Assembly: GCA_945906305.1 (NCBI GenBank)
Contig: CAMDQT010000028.1
Span: forward strand, 1-44,355
Reading direction: 5' to 3'
Length of the DNA: 44,355 nucleotides
From: Ferrithrix thermotolerans DSM 19514
GTDB taxonomy: Bacteria > Actinomycetota > Acidimicrobiia > Acidimicrobiales > CAIXPF01
Part shown: positions 7,653 to 15,383 of the stretch, piece by piece
How the letters are laid out: each line of letters opens with the position of its first letter
Numbering within the stretch: position 1 is the first letter of the stretch
Program-made: the position numbers and the translations under genes
The notes under the pieces: generated by a model
What the model saw: the letters and a program-made list of their open reading frames with translations, nothing else
Told to the model about the DNA's origin: nothing
Database searches by the model: none

Positions 7653-8561
7653 TTACCAGTCGGAGTCCGCGCCGCTCATGTCGGCGTTGCGGCGAGCCTT
7701 GCTCAGCAGCTCACGCACGACGGCATCGATGTTGTTGGGGTCGTCAACGGGGGCGGTGGTGGGCCCGCGATGCCAGCCCTCCGCAATGCCCAATATGGCC
7801 CCGGAGGCCTCGAAGACCCGGCCGGTCACATCGGCGGACTGCGGCGAGGCCAGCCAAGTGCAGATCGGGGCGATCCACCTCGGGTTCATGCGCTCGCGCT
7901 GCTCCTCGGTCTGCTGCGCGATACCGACGAGACCTTCGGTCATCCGAGTCAGGGCCCCAGGGGCAATGGCGTTGACGGTCACCCCGTAACGCTTGAGCTC
8001 ACGAGCAGCGACGACGGTGAACGCGGCGATACCAGCCTTGGCCGCGGCGTAGTTGGTCTGACCGGGGTTGCCGTAAATGCCCGACACCGAGGTGGTGGTG
8101 ATGATCCGCCCGTCCACCTTCTCCCCGGCCTTGGAAAGGTCGCGCCAATACGCGGCCGCCCAGCGCGAGGGGCCGAAGGTGCCCTTGAGGTGCACGGCGA
8201 TAACCGCATCCCACTCGTCCTCGGTCATGTTGGTGAGCATTCGGTCCCGAAGGATGCCGGCGTTGTTGACCACCACATCGAGACGGCCGAAATGCTCAAT
8301 GGCCTGGTTCACCAGACGCTGGGAACCCTCCCACGAAGCCACGTTGTCGGCGTTGGCAACGGCGTCGCCGCCCATGCCCTTGATCTCTGCCACCACCTGC
8401 TCGGCGGGCGTGCGGTCATCGCCGCTGCCGTCCACCGCGCCGCCGAGGTCGTTCACCACGAGCTTGGCCCCTTCGGAGGCAAGCATCAGGGCGTGTTCAC
8501 GGCCGATCCCTCGCCCGGCCCCGGTCACGATGCAGATTCGGCCTTCACACATGCCGCTCAT
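7653..8561 (-). CDS. Short-chain dehydrogenase/reductase (17-beta-HSD4 / peroxisomal MFE-like type)
   Basis: 302 residues from ATG 8561 (minus strand), preceded by a good ribosome site GAGGGAG; this beats the TTG six bases upstream. NAD(P)-binding TGAGRGIG near residues 14-21, NNAG near 96-99, catalytic Ser in TTTSVSGIYG and YAAAK with the catalytic Tyr and Lys. The VNDLGG segment with the long GSGDDRTPAEQVVAEI insert is typical of the (3R)-hydroxyacyl-CoA dehydrogenase/HSD17B4 subgroup, so a beta-oxidation or steroid side-chain substrate is plausible. Several other acyl-CoA and steroid-type genes occur in the window (thiolase, acyl-CoA dehydrogenase), but not next to it. Confidence 0.88.
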   Translation of the reverse strand: MSGMCEGRICIVTGAGRGIGREHALMLASEGAKLVVNDLGGAVDGSGDDRTPAEQVVAEIKGMGGDAVANADNVASWEGSQRLVNQAIEHFGRLDVVVNNAGILRDRMLTNMTEDEWDAVIAVHLKGTFGPSRWAAAYWRDLSKAGEKVDGRIITTTSVSGIYGNPGQTNYAAAKAGIAAFTVVAARELKRYGVTVNAIAPGALTRMTEGLVGIAQQTEEQRERMNPRWIAPICTWLASPQSADVTGRVFEASGAILGIAEGWHRGPTTAPVDDPNNIDAVVRELLSKARRNADMSGADSDW

Positions 8562-8655
8562 CGGCAATCTCCCTCTGGCTAGTGGTCATTGTTGATCCGC
8601 ACTGGTGGTACCCAACGGTAGGCAGCGGTCAGCCACTGTTTTAGCCGTCGGTCCA

Positions 8656-8679
8656 ACGTCGGGCCCGATTCCCCGACGT
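8656..8679. promoter_or_regulatory. Strong palindrome in the divergent SDR/VanW-protein promoter region
   Basis: ACGTCGGG, loop CCCGATTC, CCCGACGT: perfect 8-bp arms within the 223-bp gap between two diverging genes. It may be an operator for a dimeric regulator or a leader hairpin of the rightward gene. No regulator is encoded nearby. Confidence 0.35.
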
Positions 8680-8784
8680 GGAGCCGAGACCTCGACACCC
8701 CCCGAGCAAGGTCGCGTCAACGTTCTGACCGCCGAGCAGGGGTGATTACTACTCAGCGTGCCGATGCGCGAAGGTTAGGTCCCC

Positions 8785-10578
8785 ATGACGAGACGCAACG
8801 CCGCCACCGCAGCCGCCGCGGGAACTGTCGCCCTGGGCATGTGTCTCCTCCTCGTTTGGGTCCTCGACGCGGCGGCGAGCTACGGGGAGGTCAGACGCAA
8901 CGTCAACCTGGCCGGCCAACCCATCGGGGGCCTCGACAAAGGCGGGCTGTCCGCGCTGATGGAGGAACTCGACGCGACCTTCGGTGCCACCCCGCTCGAG
9001 GTCCTCAACCGCGAGCAGCCGCTTCGGTCCACAATCGGTGCGCTCGGGGTGCACATCGACCGCGAGGCGACGATGACCAACGCTATGGGCATCGGCCGAG
9101 GCGGCCTGTTCATCCTGAGGCCGCTGCGTGTGCTCCGCTCCTTTGTCGCGCCCCGCAACGTGTCTGTTGCCATCACGATGGACGACATCGCCACCAGCGC
9201 GGCCATCAACGAACTCGCCGCTTCGCTACGTCACGATGCCATGGAACCGTCATTGGCCTTCCAGAAAGGGGCATTGCGAACGGTCCCAGGACAGATCGGC
9301 AGCCGACTCGACGACATCGACCTCTTAGCGCAGCTCAAAGCGCTCGACGGCGACGACCTCGACGGCGGCATGATCACCCTGCAGGGCAAGCTCATTGCCG
9401 TGGCACCTACCCGCAGCGACGGCCTAGCCGATGCCACGCTGGCCCGTCTCGAAAGGCTGCTCGACCGGACCATCACCGTGTCGATCGGCTCTGCCACGGT
9501 GAGCCTCGATGCCACCGAGCTGGCACCCTTTGTCACGGCCAAGGTGGGTACCGAGGACGACTTGGCCCTTCAACTCGACCAGGAACGTACCGCCGCCTAC
9601 CTCAAAGCGACCTTCGCTCATCTGGCCACCGAGCCCGCCGTGGCCGACATATCCGTCAGTTCGGGCAAGGTCGTCATCGGCTATGCCAAACCGGGAACGA
9701 GATGCTGCAGCGCCGACTCGGTCACCGCCCTCGGTGATGCCCTACGTCGGGGTGACCCCACGGTCACTCTGACCCCCGTCGAGGTCCATCCCGAAAAGGA
9801 CGCCGCCTACTACCAGAAGCTCGGCATCGTTGAGTTGGTGTCCACCTTCACCACCCACCACGTCTGCTGCGCAGCACGGGTGGACAACCTGCACCGCATG
9901 GCAGACCTCGTCGGCCCGCGGGTCATCGCAGCGGGCGAATCGTTCTCGCTGAATGACACGGTGGGCGAACGCACCCTCGCTCGCGGCTTCAAGGCCGCGC
10001 CCACCATCGACAGCGTCGGCAACTTCGTGGATGACGTGGGCGGTGGGGTGTCGCAGTTCTCCACCACGTTGTTCAATGCCGCGTTTTTCGCCGGCCTTGA
10101 GATCGACGAGTACATGGCCCATGGCCTGTACATCTCTCGCTACCCCTACGGCCGCGAGGCCACCTTGTCCTTCCCCCAGCCGGACCTCGTCGTGCATAAC
10201 AACACTCCCTACGGCGTGCTGTTGTGGCCGAGTTACACCGCCACCTCTATCACCATCGCGTTGTACTCGACCAAGAACATCGAAGCCACCCAGTCCAACC
10301 AGACCGAAGCGATTCACGGCACGGTGTGTACCGAGGTGACCACCTACCGGACCCGCAAGTGGTTAGCCACGGGCAAAACAGAGGTCGACCGGTTCTACGC
10401 CTTGTACGGACCAGCCGAGGGCGTGCAGTGCGACGGCACCGTCATCCCCAAGGAAGGTTCCACCACGTCGACGTCGACCACCACCGCACCAGGGTCGACA
10501 ACGGTGCCGACGACGACCACCACCCCGCCACCAACAACCCAACCGGCAACGACGACCACCAGCAGCCCGGGCTCCTAA
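8785..10578 (+). CDS. VanW-domain, peptidoglycan-binding-like membrane-anchored protein
   Basis: 597 residues from ATG 8785, with AAGGTTAGGT upstream. Residues about 10-32 form one N-terminal membrane segment, so the bulk is outside the cell. Next come two related alpha/beta repeats (NLAGQPIGGLDKGGLSALME; a second around 240-310) resembling the PG_binding_4 domain that usually precedes VanW. The VanW domain spans about 355-500: FSLNDTVGERTLARGFKAAP, DVGGGVSQFSTTLFNAAFFA and HNNTPYGVLLWPSY. The last 45 residues are Thr/Pro/Ser-rich, like a cell-wall-spanning or glycosylated tail. Domain function is unknown; despite the name, it gives no vancomycin resistance by itself. A cell-wall role is inferred. 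Confidence 0.88.
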   Translation: MTRRNAATAAAAGTVALGMCLLLVWVLDAAASYGEVRRNVNLAGQPIGGLDKGGLSALMEELDATFGATPLEVLNREQPLRSTIGALGVHIDREATMTNAMGIGRGGLFILRPLRVLRSFVAPRNVSVAITMDDIATSAAINELAASLRHDAMEPSLAFQKGALRTVPGQIGSRLDDIDLLAQLKALDGDDLDGGMITLQGKLIAVAPTRSDGLADATLARLERLLDRTITVSIGSATVSLDATELAPFVTAKVGTEDDLALQLDQERTAAYLKATFAHLATEPAVADISVSSGKVVIGYAKPGTRCCSADSVTALGDALRRGDPTVTLTPVEVHPEKDAAYYQKLGIVELVSTFTTHHVCCAARVDNLHRMADLVGPRVIAAGESFSLNDTVGERTLARGFKAAPTIDSVGNFVDDVGGGVSQFSTTLFNAAFFAGLEIDEYMAHGLYISRYPYGREATLSFPQPDLVVHNNTPYGVLLWPSYTATSITIALYSTKNIEATQSNQTEAIHGTVCTEVTTYRTRKWLATGKTEVDRFYALYGPAEGVQCDGTVIPKEGSTTSTSTTTAPGSTTVPTTTTTPPPTTQPATTTTSSPGS

Positions 10579-10640
10579 ACGGCTGGGGCCACACTGCGCA
10601 TTGGCGTGCACCCCAAGGGCCCACAAGACTGTCGAACACC

Positions 10641-11894
10641 ATGGACTGCGCTGATATCGCCGTGATTGGCGCCGGGCCGGCCGGCGCCGCCGCCGCCATC
10701 GTGGCCGCCCGCAACGGGCTCGATGTGGTCGTGATCGACAAGGCGACCTTCCCGCGTGACAAGTGCTGTGGCGACGGCCTCACGGCGGCGTGCCTGCGTG
10801 AGCTGCAGGACCTCGGGCTCGATCCGGCGCTAGTGGCGTCGTGGCAGCCTGTACACCAGGTGGTGCTGCACTCGCCGGCGCAACGCCGGGTCAACTTGAG
10901 CTTGCCTCGCGGGCCGGGCCTGTTCTCGGTCGTGGCCCGGCGCAAGGAACTCGACACGGCTCTCGTCGAACTCGCCGCCGCGACCGGAGCGCAGGTGCGC
11001 ACCGGCCAGGCCGTGAACGCAATCAGCGTGGCCCCCGACGGGCGGGTTGTCGTATCGACGGACTCCATGGTGGTGTGCGCCCCGGTCGTCATCGCGGCGG
11101 ACGGCATGTGGTCGCCCACCCGCAAGCTGTGCCAGGTCCGCCATGAGCCGGGCTACCGCGGTGAGTGGCACGCATTCCGGCAATACCTCACGGGCAGCGG
11201 GCCCGACGCGGCGCATGCCCAACACATCTGGTTCCCCCGGGACCTCCTGCCCGGCTACGTCTGGTCCTTCCCGTTACCTGATGGAGCTCTGAACGTGGGC
11301 TTCGGACTACCACGCGGCGGGCCACTCGCGGTCGGCGACGGCGCCGCGATCTGGCGCGCGATCTTCAACCGGCCGGAGATCACCGATGTGCTGGGTACTG
11401 ATCTTCAATCCGAGAGCCCCATGCGGGCCTGGCCTATTCCAGCCCGGGTCGAGGAGGCCACCCTGAGCGCACTGGGCGGCCGAGTCCTCTTCGTAGGCGA
11501 CGCGGCCACGGCGCCAGACCCGATGACCGGTGAGGGCATCGGTCAGGCCCTACAGACCGGTCGACTCGCCGTCGAGGCCGTTCTTGGGAAACCGGGCCAC
11601 AGCAGCGGGGACATCGCCATGACCTACGGCCAGGCCGTGGCCCGCGACCTGGTTTCCGACCATCGCCTGGCCCGTCGTTTGAGCGCCGTACTGGCCTCGC
11701 CCCGGCGTGCCGAATGGGCCCTTCGAGCGGCGGATGCTCACCCATGGACCCGGCGCAACTTCGCCCGGTGGATGTTCGAGGACTATCCCCGGGCGATCAT
11801 CGGCACCCCACGCCGCTGGGAACGCGGCCAGTTTCACCGTCCAGGGGCCTATGCCTCCCACGCTGGCCCCACCAGCGAGACCAGCAAACCCTGA
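10641..11894 (+). CDS. Geranylgeranyl-reductase-family FAD-dependent oxidoreductase
   Basis: 417 residues from ATG 10641, 62 bp after the VanW gene. The N-terminal FAD motif is IAVIGAGPAGAAAA, followed by DKATFPRDKCCGDGL, the PxxKxCG motif of geranylgeranyl reductases. The second FAD motif is VLFVGDAATAPDPMTGEGIG near residues 282-301. In actinomycetes such enzymes saturate isoprenoid chains, for example of menaquinone (MenJ), using reduced FAD. Here a quinone or other isoprenoid substrate is inferred from the family. No membrane segment is apparent, so it is likely peripheral. Confidence 0.88.
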   Translation: MDCADIAVIGAGPAGAAAAIVAARNGLDVVVIDKATFPRDKCCGDGLTAACLRELQDLGLDPALVASWQPVHQVVLHSPAQRRVNLSLPRGPGLFSVVARRKELDTALVELAAATGAQVRTGQAVNAISVAPDGRVVVSTDSMVVCAPVVIAADGMWSPTRKLCQVRHEPGYRGEWHAFRQYLTGSGPDAAHAQHIWFPRDLLPGYVWSFPLPDGALNVGFGLPRGGPLAVGDGAAIWRAIFNRPEITDVLGTDLQSESPMRAWPIPARVEEATLSALGGRVLFVGDAATAPDPMTGEGIGQALQTGRLAVEAVLGKPGHSSGDIAMTYGQAVARDLVSDHRLARRLSAVLASPRRAEWALRAADAHPWTRRNFARWMFEDYPRAIIGTPRRWERGQFHRPGAYASHAGPTSETSKP

Positions 11895-12006
11895 TAGGAC
11901 ACCAGCCACACCCATTCCCGGACACTTCGTCATCAGGTCGTCACAGAATGAGTGCCAAACGACCGGGGATCGTTGTAATTTCTATGCTGTAATTAGCGCT
12001 GGAGCG

Positions 12007-12993
12007 ATGACCACGTTGTCGTATGGCAGCGGTGCAACTCATCGAGTCGCCATGGATCAACCCGGCAGGAATCCGGCGCGCCATCGCCATATGGCACGAG
12101 TGCTCACGGTATTGGCAACGGTCGCCGTGAGCCTGCTTGTAGCCGTCGACTTCGCCACCGCAGACCCCTTGCCCTCTCCGATTACGGACTATGGCAGCTA
12201 CCCTCCGGCGTTGCCTGCTGGTTGCCCCCACGGCACCTCGGCGCTCAACGATCTCCGTTTCAGTGTCGGCTCGAGCGGCCCGGCGGAGGAGCTGCGCCCG
12301 CTCCATTTCGAAGCCGGCGATACGGTGACCATGACGTGGAGCGGGTTTGCCCCCGGCTGCGTCGACGGATCCGGTGCCGCCGCCATTGCCGTGAGTCTCG
12401 CCGTCTACGAGACAGCGGAGGCAACGTTCGACCCCACCGAAGATCAGACCCTGTCCAACTGGAATGTCTGCGGCTTGGCCGCTCCGAGCTGTACCTATTC
12501 CGGCCTCAGCTACGTGCTGAGCGTCGAGTTACCGCCGTCGGGCGTGTGCGCCATGCAAGTGGACGCGGTACTCGGCCTGCCGCTCGCCATCGTCGGGCCC
12601 AGCGGCAGTTTTTATAGCGCCGCCGCCCGTGGCCATGGCCAGAATCGACTGCTCTCCGCAGCCAACTTCAGCGTCGAGTCCTGCACCACCACGTCCACCA
12701 CGTCCACCACGTCCACCACCAGCGTCGGCGGTGCGGTGGCGCCGCCCCCCATGACCGTGGACGCCCCAAGCGTCACCACGACGAGCCCGCCGACGGTGGT
12801 GACTGGGCCCTCTGGTGGGCTCAGCCCGATCAGCATCGCGGCGGGTCAAATTGAGCAATCACACCTACCGGTCACCGGTACTGCGAGCACCCACGAGCTC
12901 AAAGTCGGGGCCTTGATGTGCTTGACCGGTGGTGTTCTCCTGCTCCTCGCCTACCGGGTCCGACCCAAAATCGAAGCCACCGATCATCCTTGA
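12007..12993 (+). CDS. LPXTG-type cell-wall-anchored surface protein
   Basis: About 328 residues from ATG 12007; ATG 12052 or 12091 are alternatives, the last giving a compact signal peptide (ARVLTVLATVAVSLLVAVDF). After the signal peptide is a beta-rich ectodomain of about 180 residues with several Cys (PAGCPHGTS, APGCVDGSG, NVCGLAAPSC, SGVCAM) that could form disulfides. A Thr/Ser linker with triple TST repeats follows, then LPVTG at about 287-291, a hydrophobic stretch and a basic RVRPK tail, the full sorting signal for sortase. No sortase gene is in the window. The 112 bp before the gene is locally AT-rich (TTGTAATTTCTATGCTGTAA near 11973) and probably holds its promoter. Confidence 0.82.
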   Translation: MTTLSYGSGATHRVAMDQPGRNPARHRHMARVLTVLATVAVSLLVAVDFATADPLPSPITDYGSYPPALPAGCPHGTSALNDLRFSVGSSGPAEELRPLHFEAGDTVTMTWSGFAPGCVDGSGAAAIAVSLAVYETAEATFDPTEDQTLSNWNVCGLAAPSCTYSGLSYVLSVELPPSGVCAMQVDAVLGLPLAIVGPSGSFYSAAARGHGQNRLLSAANFSVESCTTTSTTSTTSTTSVGGAVAPPPMTVDAPSVTTTSPPTVVTGPSGGLSPISIAAGQIEQSHLPVTGTASTHELKVGALMCLTGGVLLLLAYRVRPKIEATDHP

Positions 12994-12994
12994 C

Positions 12995-13010
12995 CCCCAC
13001 CCCGGTGGGG
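12995..13010. terminator. Hairpin between convergent genes
   Basis: CCCCACC-CC-GGTGGGG directly after the LPXTG gene stop and just before the stop of the opposing gene at 13016. A 6-7 bp GC stem that can serve both strands; no U-tract. Confidence 0.5.
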
Positions 13011-13015
13011 CTCGA

Positions 13016-13858
13016 TCAGGACGCTAACTCCTCGGCATCAAGCAACAACCCACCTCGATGGTCATAGCGCAAGGCTCGCACCAACGGCCCCGCACACCCC
13101 TCGCCTTGGGACCGGCTCGATTCGCCGTCGAAGCTCAACGCCTGCAACTCCGGCATCGCCTCGGCTCCAGCGGCAGACGTGCCCAACGAGAGCACCACCA
13201 GTTCGGGCCGGTTGAGCTGGTTGGGGACCGTGCTTCGACCCAGCAACACCAGATCTACCGAACCGTTGGCGTCGAGATCAGCCGGACACACCGCAAGTTC
13301 AGCCCAGCGCCCGTCGGAGTCGACTGCGACATAACGGCGCTCCATCGTCGCCGACGACGCGGCACCGGCGGGCGAGTTCACCCCCGGCGACATCGCTCCG
13401 ATATAGACCGACAACGCACGCTTGCCTTCGGAATCGATGCTGAGCACCCAGCCGAGCAAGAGCTCGCCCGATACCGCTTCGAGCGGCCGGCACAGCCGAC
13501 CGATGGAAGCGGGCTGCCCGATACTGTTGCACCGGGTCGACTCCGGCGTGATCAGTGGGGTCAACTGACAATCCAGCACCCGAGCCCCTAGCACCGCGGG
13601 GGAGTTCGGGAGGCAGAAATCGTCGGGTCGCACCGCGACCCCAGAGGACCCGACCTCGTGCAATTGCACGAGGTCGCCGTTGGCGCTGATGGACACCCGA
13701 TCGGCGATGTCGTCCTGGGAGCCGCCAAACCATGACCTCGCGCCAAGGCCGGCGAACACCAGCAGCACCGCGGCCACCCCACCGGCCACAACCGCGAGCC
13801 ATGACCGGGTCAACGCGACGCCATCACACTGCTGGCATGGTGCGCCACGACCTTCCAT
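13016..13858 (-). CDS. Membrane-anchored exported protein with a calcium-binding-like FG-GAP/dockerin loop
   Basis: 280 residues from ATG 13858, which has AGGAAGG just upstream but overlaps the preceding gene by 49 bp; a TTG at 13813 that overlaps the upstream stop (TTGA) would give 265 residues. One membrane segment (WLAVVAGGVAAVLLVFAGL) follows a short N-terminus, with no lipobox, so it is an anchored extracytoplasmic protein. The ectodomain has Cys pairs (DFCLPNS, LDCQLTP, TRCNSI, RLCRPL) and, near residues 192-206, PADLDANGSVDLVLLG, matching the D-x-D-x-N-G-x-x-D loop of FG-GAP and dockerin repeats. Function unknown. Confidence 0.7.
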   Translation of the reverse strand: MEGRGAPCQQCDGVALTRSWLAVVAGGVAAVLLVFAGLGARSWFGGSQDDIADRVSISANGDLVQLHEVGSSGVAVRPDDFCLPNSPAVLGARVLDCQLTPLITPESTRCNSIGQPASIGRLCRPLEAVSGELLLGWVLSIDSEGKRALSVYIGAMSPGVNSPAGAASSATMERRYVAVDSDGRWAELAVCPADLDANGSVDLVLLGRSTVPNQLNRPELVVLSLGTSAAGAEAMPELQALSFDGESSRSQGEGCAGPLVRALRYDHRGGLLLDAEELAS

Positions 13859-14115
13859 TGGCCTTCCTGGCGCACGAAAAGGTTGAGGGCGGAGACCGTA
13901 TGGCCCATCGCCGGGCCGAGCAGGTTCTCGTCGATCACGACCCAGGCAGTGTCTCCGTTACGGGTCACATGGGCGTCGGTAAGGATGAGCTGCTGGCGCG
14001 ATGAGCCAGAGAAAATGGCGTAGTACGAGGCCGCGACCTTCGACCAGGTGTACAACGTCGTCCAGCCGGGGTGGGTGCAGACCACGCGATCACTGTGTTC
14101 CCAGCAGTCGGACAT
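13810..14115 (-). CDS. NTF2-like / SnoaL-fold protein lacking a canonical start for its full length
   Basis: 101 residues from ATG 14115. MSDCWEHSDRVVCTHPGW, the LTDAHVTRNGDTAWVVIDEN strand pair and FVRQEGQWKVVAHHASS are the core of NTF2-like proteins of the SnoaL/ketosteroid-isomerase fold. The same frame remains open upstream to 14208 and encodes ELEAISAVNSAFYDAFEAA, which looks like the first helix of this fold, yet contains no ATG, GTG or TTG. Either a rare start (ATC at 14199-14197 is available) is used, a start has been lost, or the protein truly begins at 14115 without its first helix. Translation of the following gene may be coupled to it. Ligand unknown. Confidence 0.75.
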   Translation of the reverse strand: MSDCWEHSDRVVCTHPGWTTLYTWSKVAASYYAIFSGSSRQQLILTDAHVTRNGDTAWVVIDENLLGPAMGHTVSALNLFVRQEGQWKVVAHHASSVMASR

Positions 14116-14323
14116 ACCGTCGAGGTCGGCCGCTTCGAACGCGTCGTAGAAGGCACTGTTGACAGCCGAGATGGCCTCAAGTTCGGGATCCTCGTCGATG
14201 CCAGCAGGTTAGCGAGGCGGCCCCGCAACGGCGAGGATCCTGGCCCGGTTGCGGCGATGAATCGTGCGAGCGCGTCCAGCCTCCGGCCCGCGCGTTGGCT
14301 CCCAGAGGCCTGGGGCGACCAAG

Positions 14324-14482
14324 ATGGAGCAGATGGGACCCACTGCGGACCGATGGGTCGACTCCCTCGAAGGGGCAGGCGTAGCCCCCCACGACCTCGG
14401 CCACCTCGGGCCCCAACACGATGGCATACTCATCGCGGCCGACAACGGCGCCGCCTTCAACCACTCGTCGGCCCGCACATGA
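14324..14482 (+). CDS. Possible 52-residue small protein coupled to the PAP2 gene
   Basis: ATG 14324 opens a 52-residue frame (MEQMGPTADRWVDSLEGAG, ending SSART) whose TGA overlaps the ATG of the PAP2 gene (ATGA, 14479-14482). The overlap is the main support. No domain, signal or membrane segment is visible, and the frame opens widely upstream by chance of high GC. It could be a real coupling peptide or noise. Confidence 0.35.
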   Translation: MEQMGPTADRWVDSLEGAGVAPHDLGHLGPQHDGILIAADNGAAFNHSSART

Positions 14483-15030
14483 GCGTCACAGCAGCCCTGC
14501 GCCACGCCATGACGCGGTTGGACCAGCGGGCGGATTTGCCATTCGAACGTCTGCGTGGCAATCCAATCGCTGATCGCCTGTTCTATACCGCCAGCGAGGC
14601 CGCCAACTTCTCGCTGCTGTGGCACGGCCTGGCGTGGGTACCGGTGGCCATCGCTCCCACCCCTTCCCGAGTGGTGCGGGCGGCGGGAACCAGTGTGGCC
14701 CTAGTGGCAGAATCGGCCCTCGTAAACGGACCGATCAAGTCGCTTTTCCGGCGGGAACGTCCGGTCCTCAACGACGGCGCCCAACGTCCGCACCGGTTGC
14801 GAGTGCCGCGTACCACCAGCTTTCCCAGTGGTCACGCCACGGCTGCCGCGGTAGCGGTGATCATGCTCGGCCGTCGGCGCGGCCTGGTGGTCCGATTGGG
14901 CCTGGCTGCGATTGGCGCGGTCGTAGCTTCGAGCCGCGTGCACGTACGTATCCACCACGCCTCTGACGTCGCGGGTGGTCTCGCTATCGGTTACGGACTC
15001 GGTCGCCTGCTGCGGCGTATCTTGGTTTGA
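14479..15030 (+). CDS. PAP2-superfamily membrane phosphatase
   Basis: 183 residues from ATG 14479. All three parts of the PAP2 phosphatase signature are present: KSLFRRERP near 92-100, SFPSGHATAA near 115-124 and SSRVHVRIHHASD near 154-166, giving the catalytic His pair and the phosphate-binding Arg and Lys. Hydrophobic segments between them are membrane helices. Such enzymes hydrolyse lipid phosphates (phosphatidate, undecaprenyl or decaprenyl phosphates, or phosphatidylglycerophosphate) at the outer face of the membrane. The substrate cannot be told from sequence. The conserved HASDVAGGLAIG closing segment is typical. Confidence 0.88.
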   Translation: MSVTAALRHAMTRLDQRADLPFERLRGNPIADRLFYTASEAANFSLLWHGLAWVPVAIAPTPSRVVRAAGTSVALVAESALVNGPIKSLFRRERPVLNDGAQRPHRLRVPRTTSFPSGHATAAAVAVIMLGRRRGLVVRLGLAAIGAVVASSRVHVRIHHASDVAGGLAIGYGLGRLLRRILV

Positions 15031-15201
15031 TCAGGCGGGGACGTCACTCGCGTCGACTGCGACGAGCAACATCCGCACGTCGAGCAACAGGTCCGCGACC
15101 TCGTTCGTCGTGACGAGATCCCGCTTCACCATCCTCACCAATTCTTTATCAATGAGCGCCAGTGCCTCGCTGATCGATTCCCGCTCGATGGTGCTAGTCA
15201 T
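15031..15201 (-). CDS. Small acidic-amphipathic protein, 56 residues, unknown
   Basis: A minus-strand frame from ATG 15201 to TGA 15031, convergent with the PAP2 gene with zero spacing. The product begins MTSTIERESISEALALID and continues with helical segments KELVRMVKRDLVTTNEVADL and LLDVRMLLVAV. It is rich in charged and aliphatic residues in heptad-like order, unlike random high-GC frames, so I think it is expressed. It looks like an all-helical dimer or partner protein. No family recognised. The 182 bp between it and the Mug-like gene holds no further gene and should contain two diverging promoters. Confidence 0.55.
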   Translation of the reverse strand: MTSTIERESISEALALIDKELVRMVKRDLVTTNEVADLLLDVRMLLVAVDASDVPA

Positions 15202-15383
15202 CGCAAGTTCACATCCTCAAGGCTGTAGTTCCCGTAGCGTAGTCCGCCGCACTGCCCTGGGACTCGCTTCATCCGTCGTCACCACAATGAAAGATCGAAT
15301 CGTGGCACCTAGGCCAAGCGCGCCCGGCCATTGGCAATCGCTTCGGTGCAGGTCATGCCCCCAATGAGCGACCTGGTCCTACC

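Noticed and set aside
7554-8582. Plus-strand frame of about 342 codons
   Set aside because: Antisense shadow of the SDR gene, whose motifs and ribosome site are clear.
8742-9737. Second plus-strand frame across the VanW gene
   Set aside because: Arg- and His-rich product with no fold; the overlapping VanW protein explains the DNA.
11973-12000. TTGTAA and TATGCT words as a -35/-10 promoter pair
   Set aside because: The spacing is wrong; only a general AT-rich patch is noted.
12660-12721. ACCACGTCC repeats as a possible CRISPR or regulatory array
   Set aside because: They are Thr/Ser codons of the linker in the LPXTG protein, in frame and explained by low-complexity coding.
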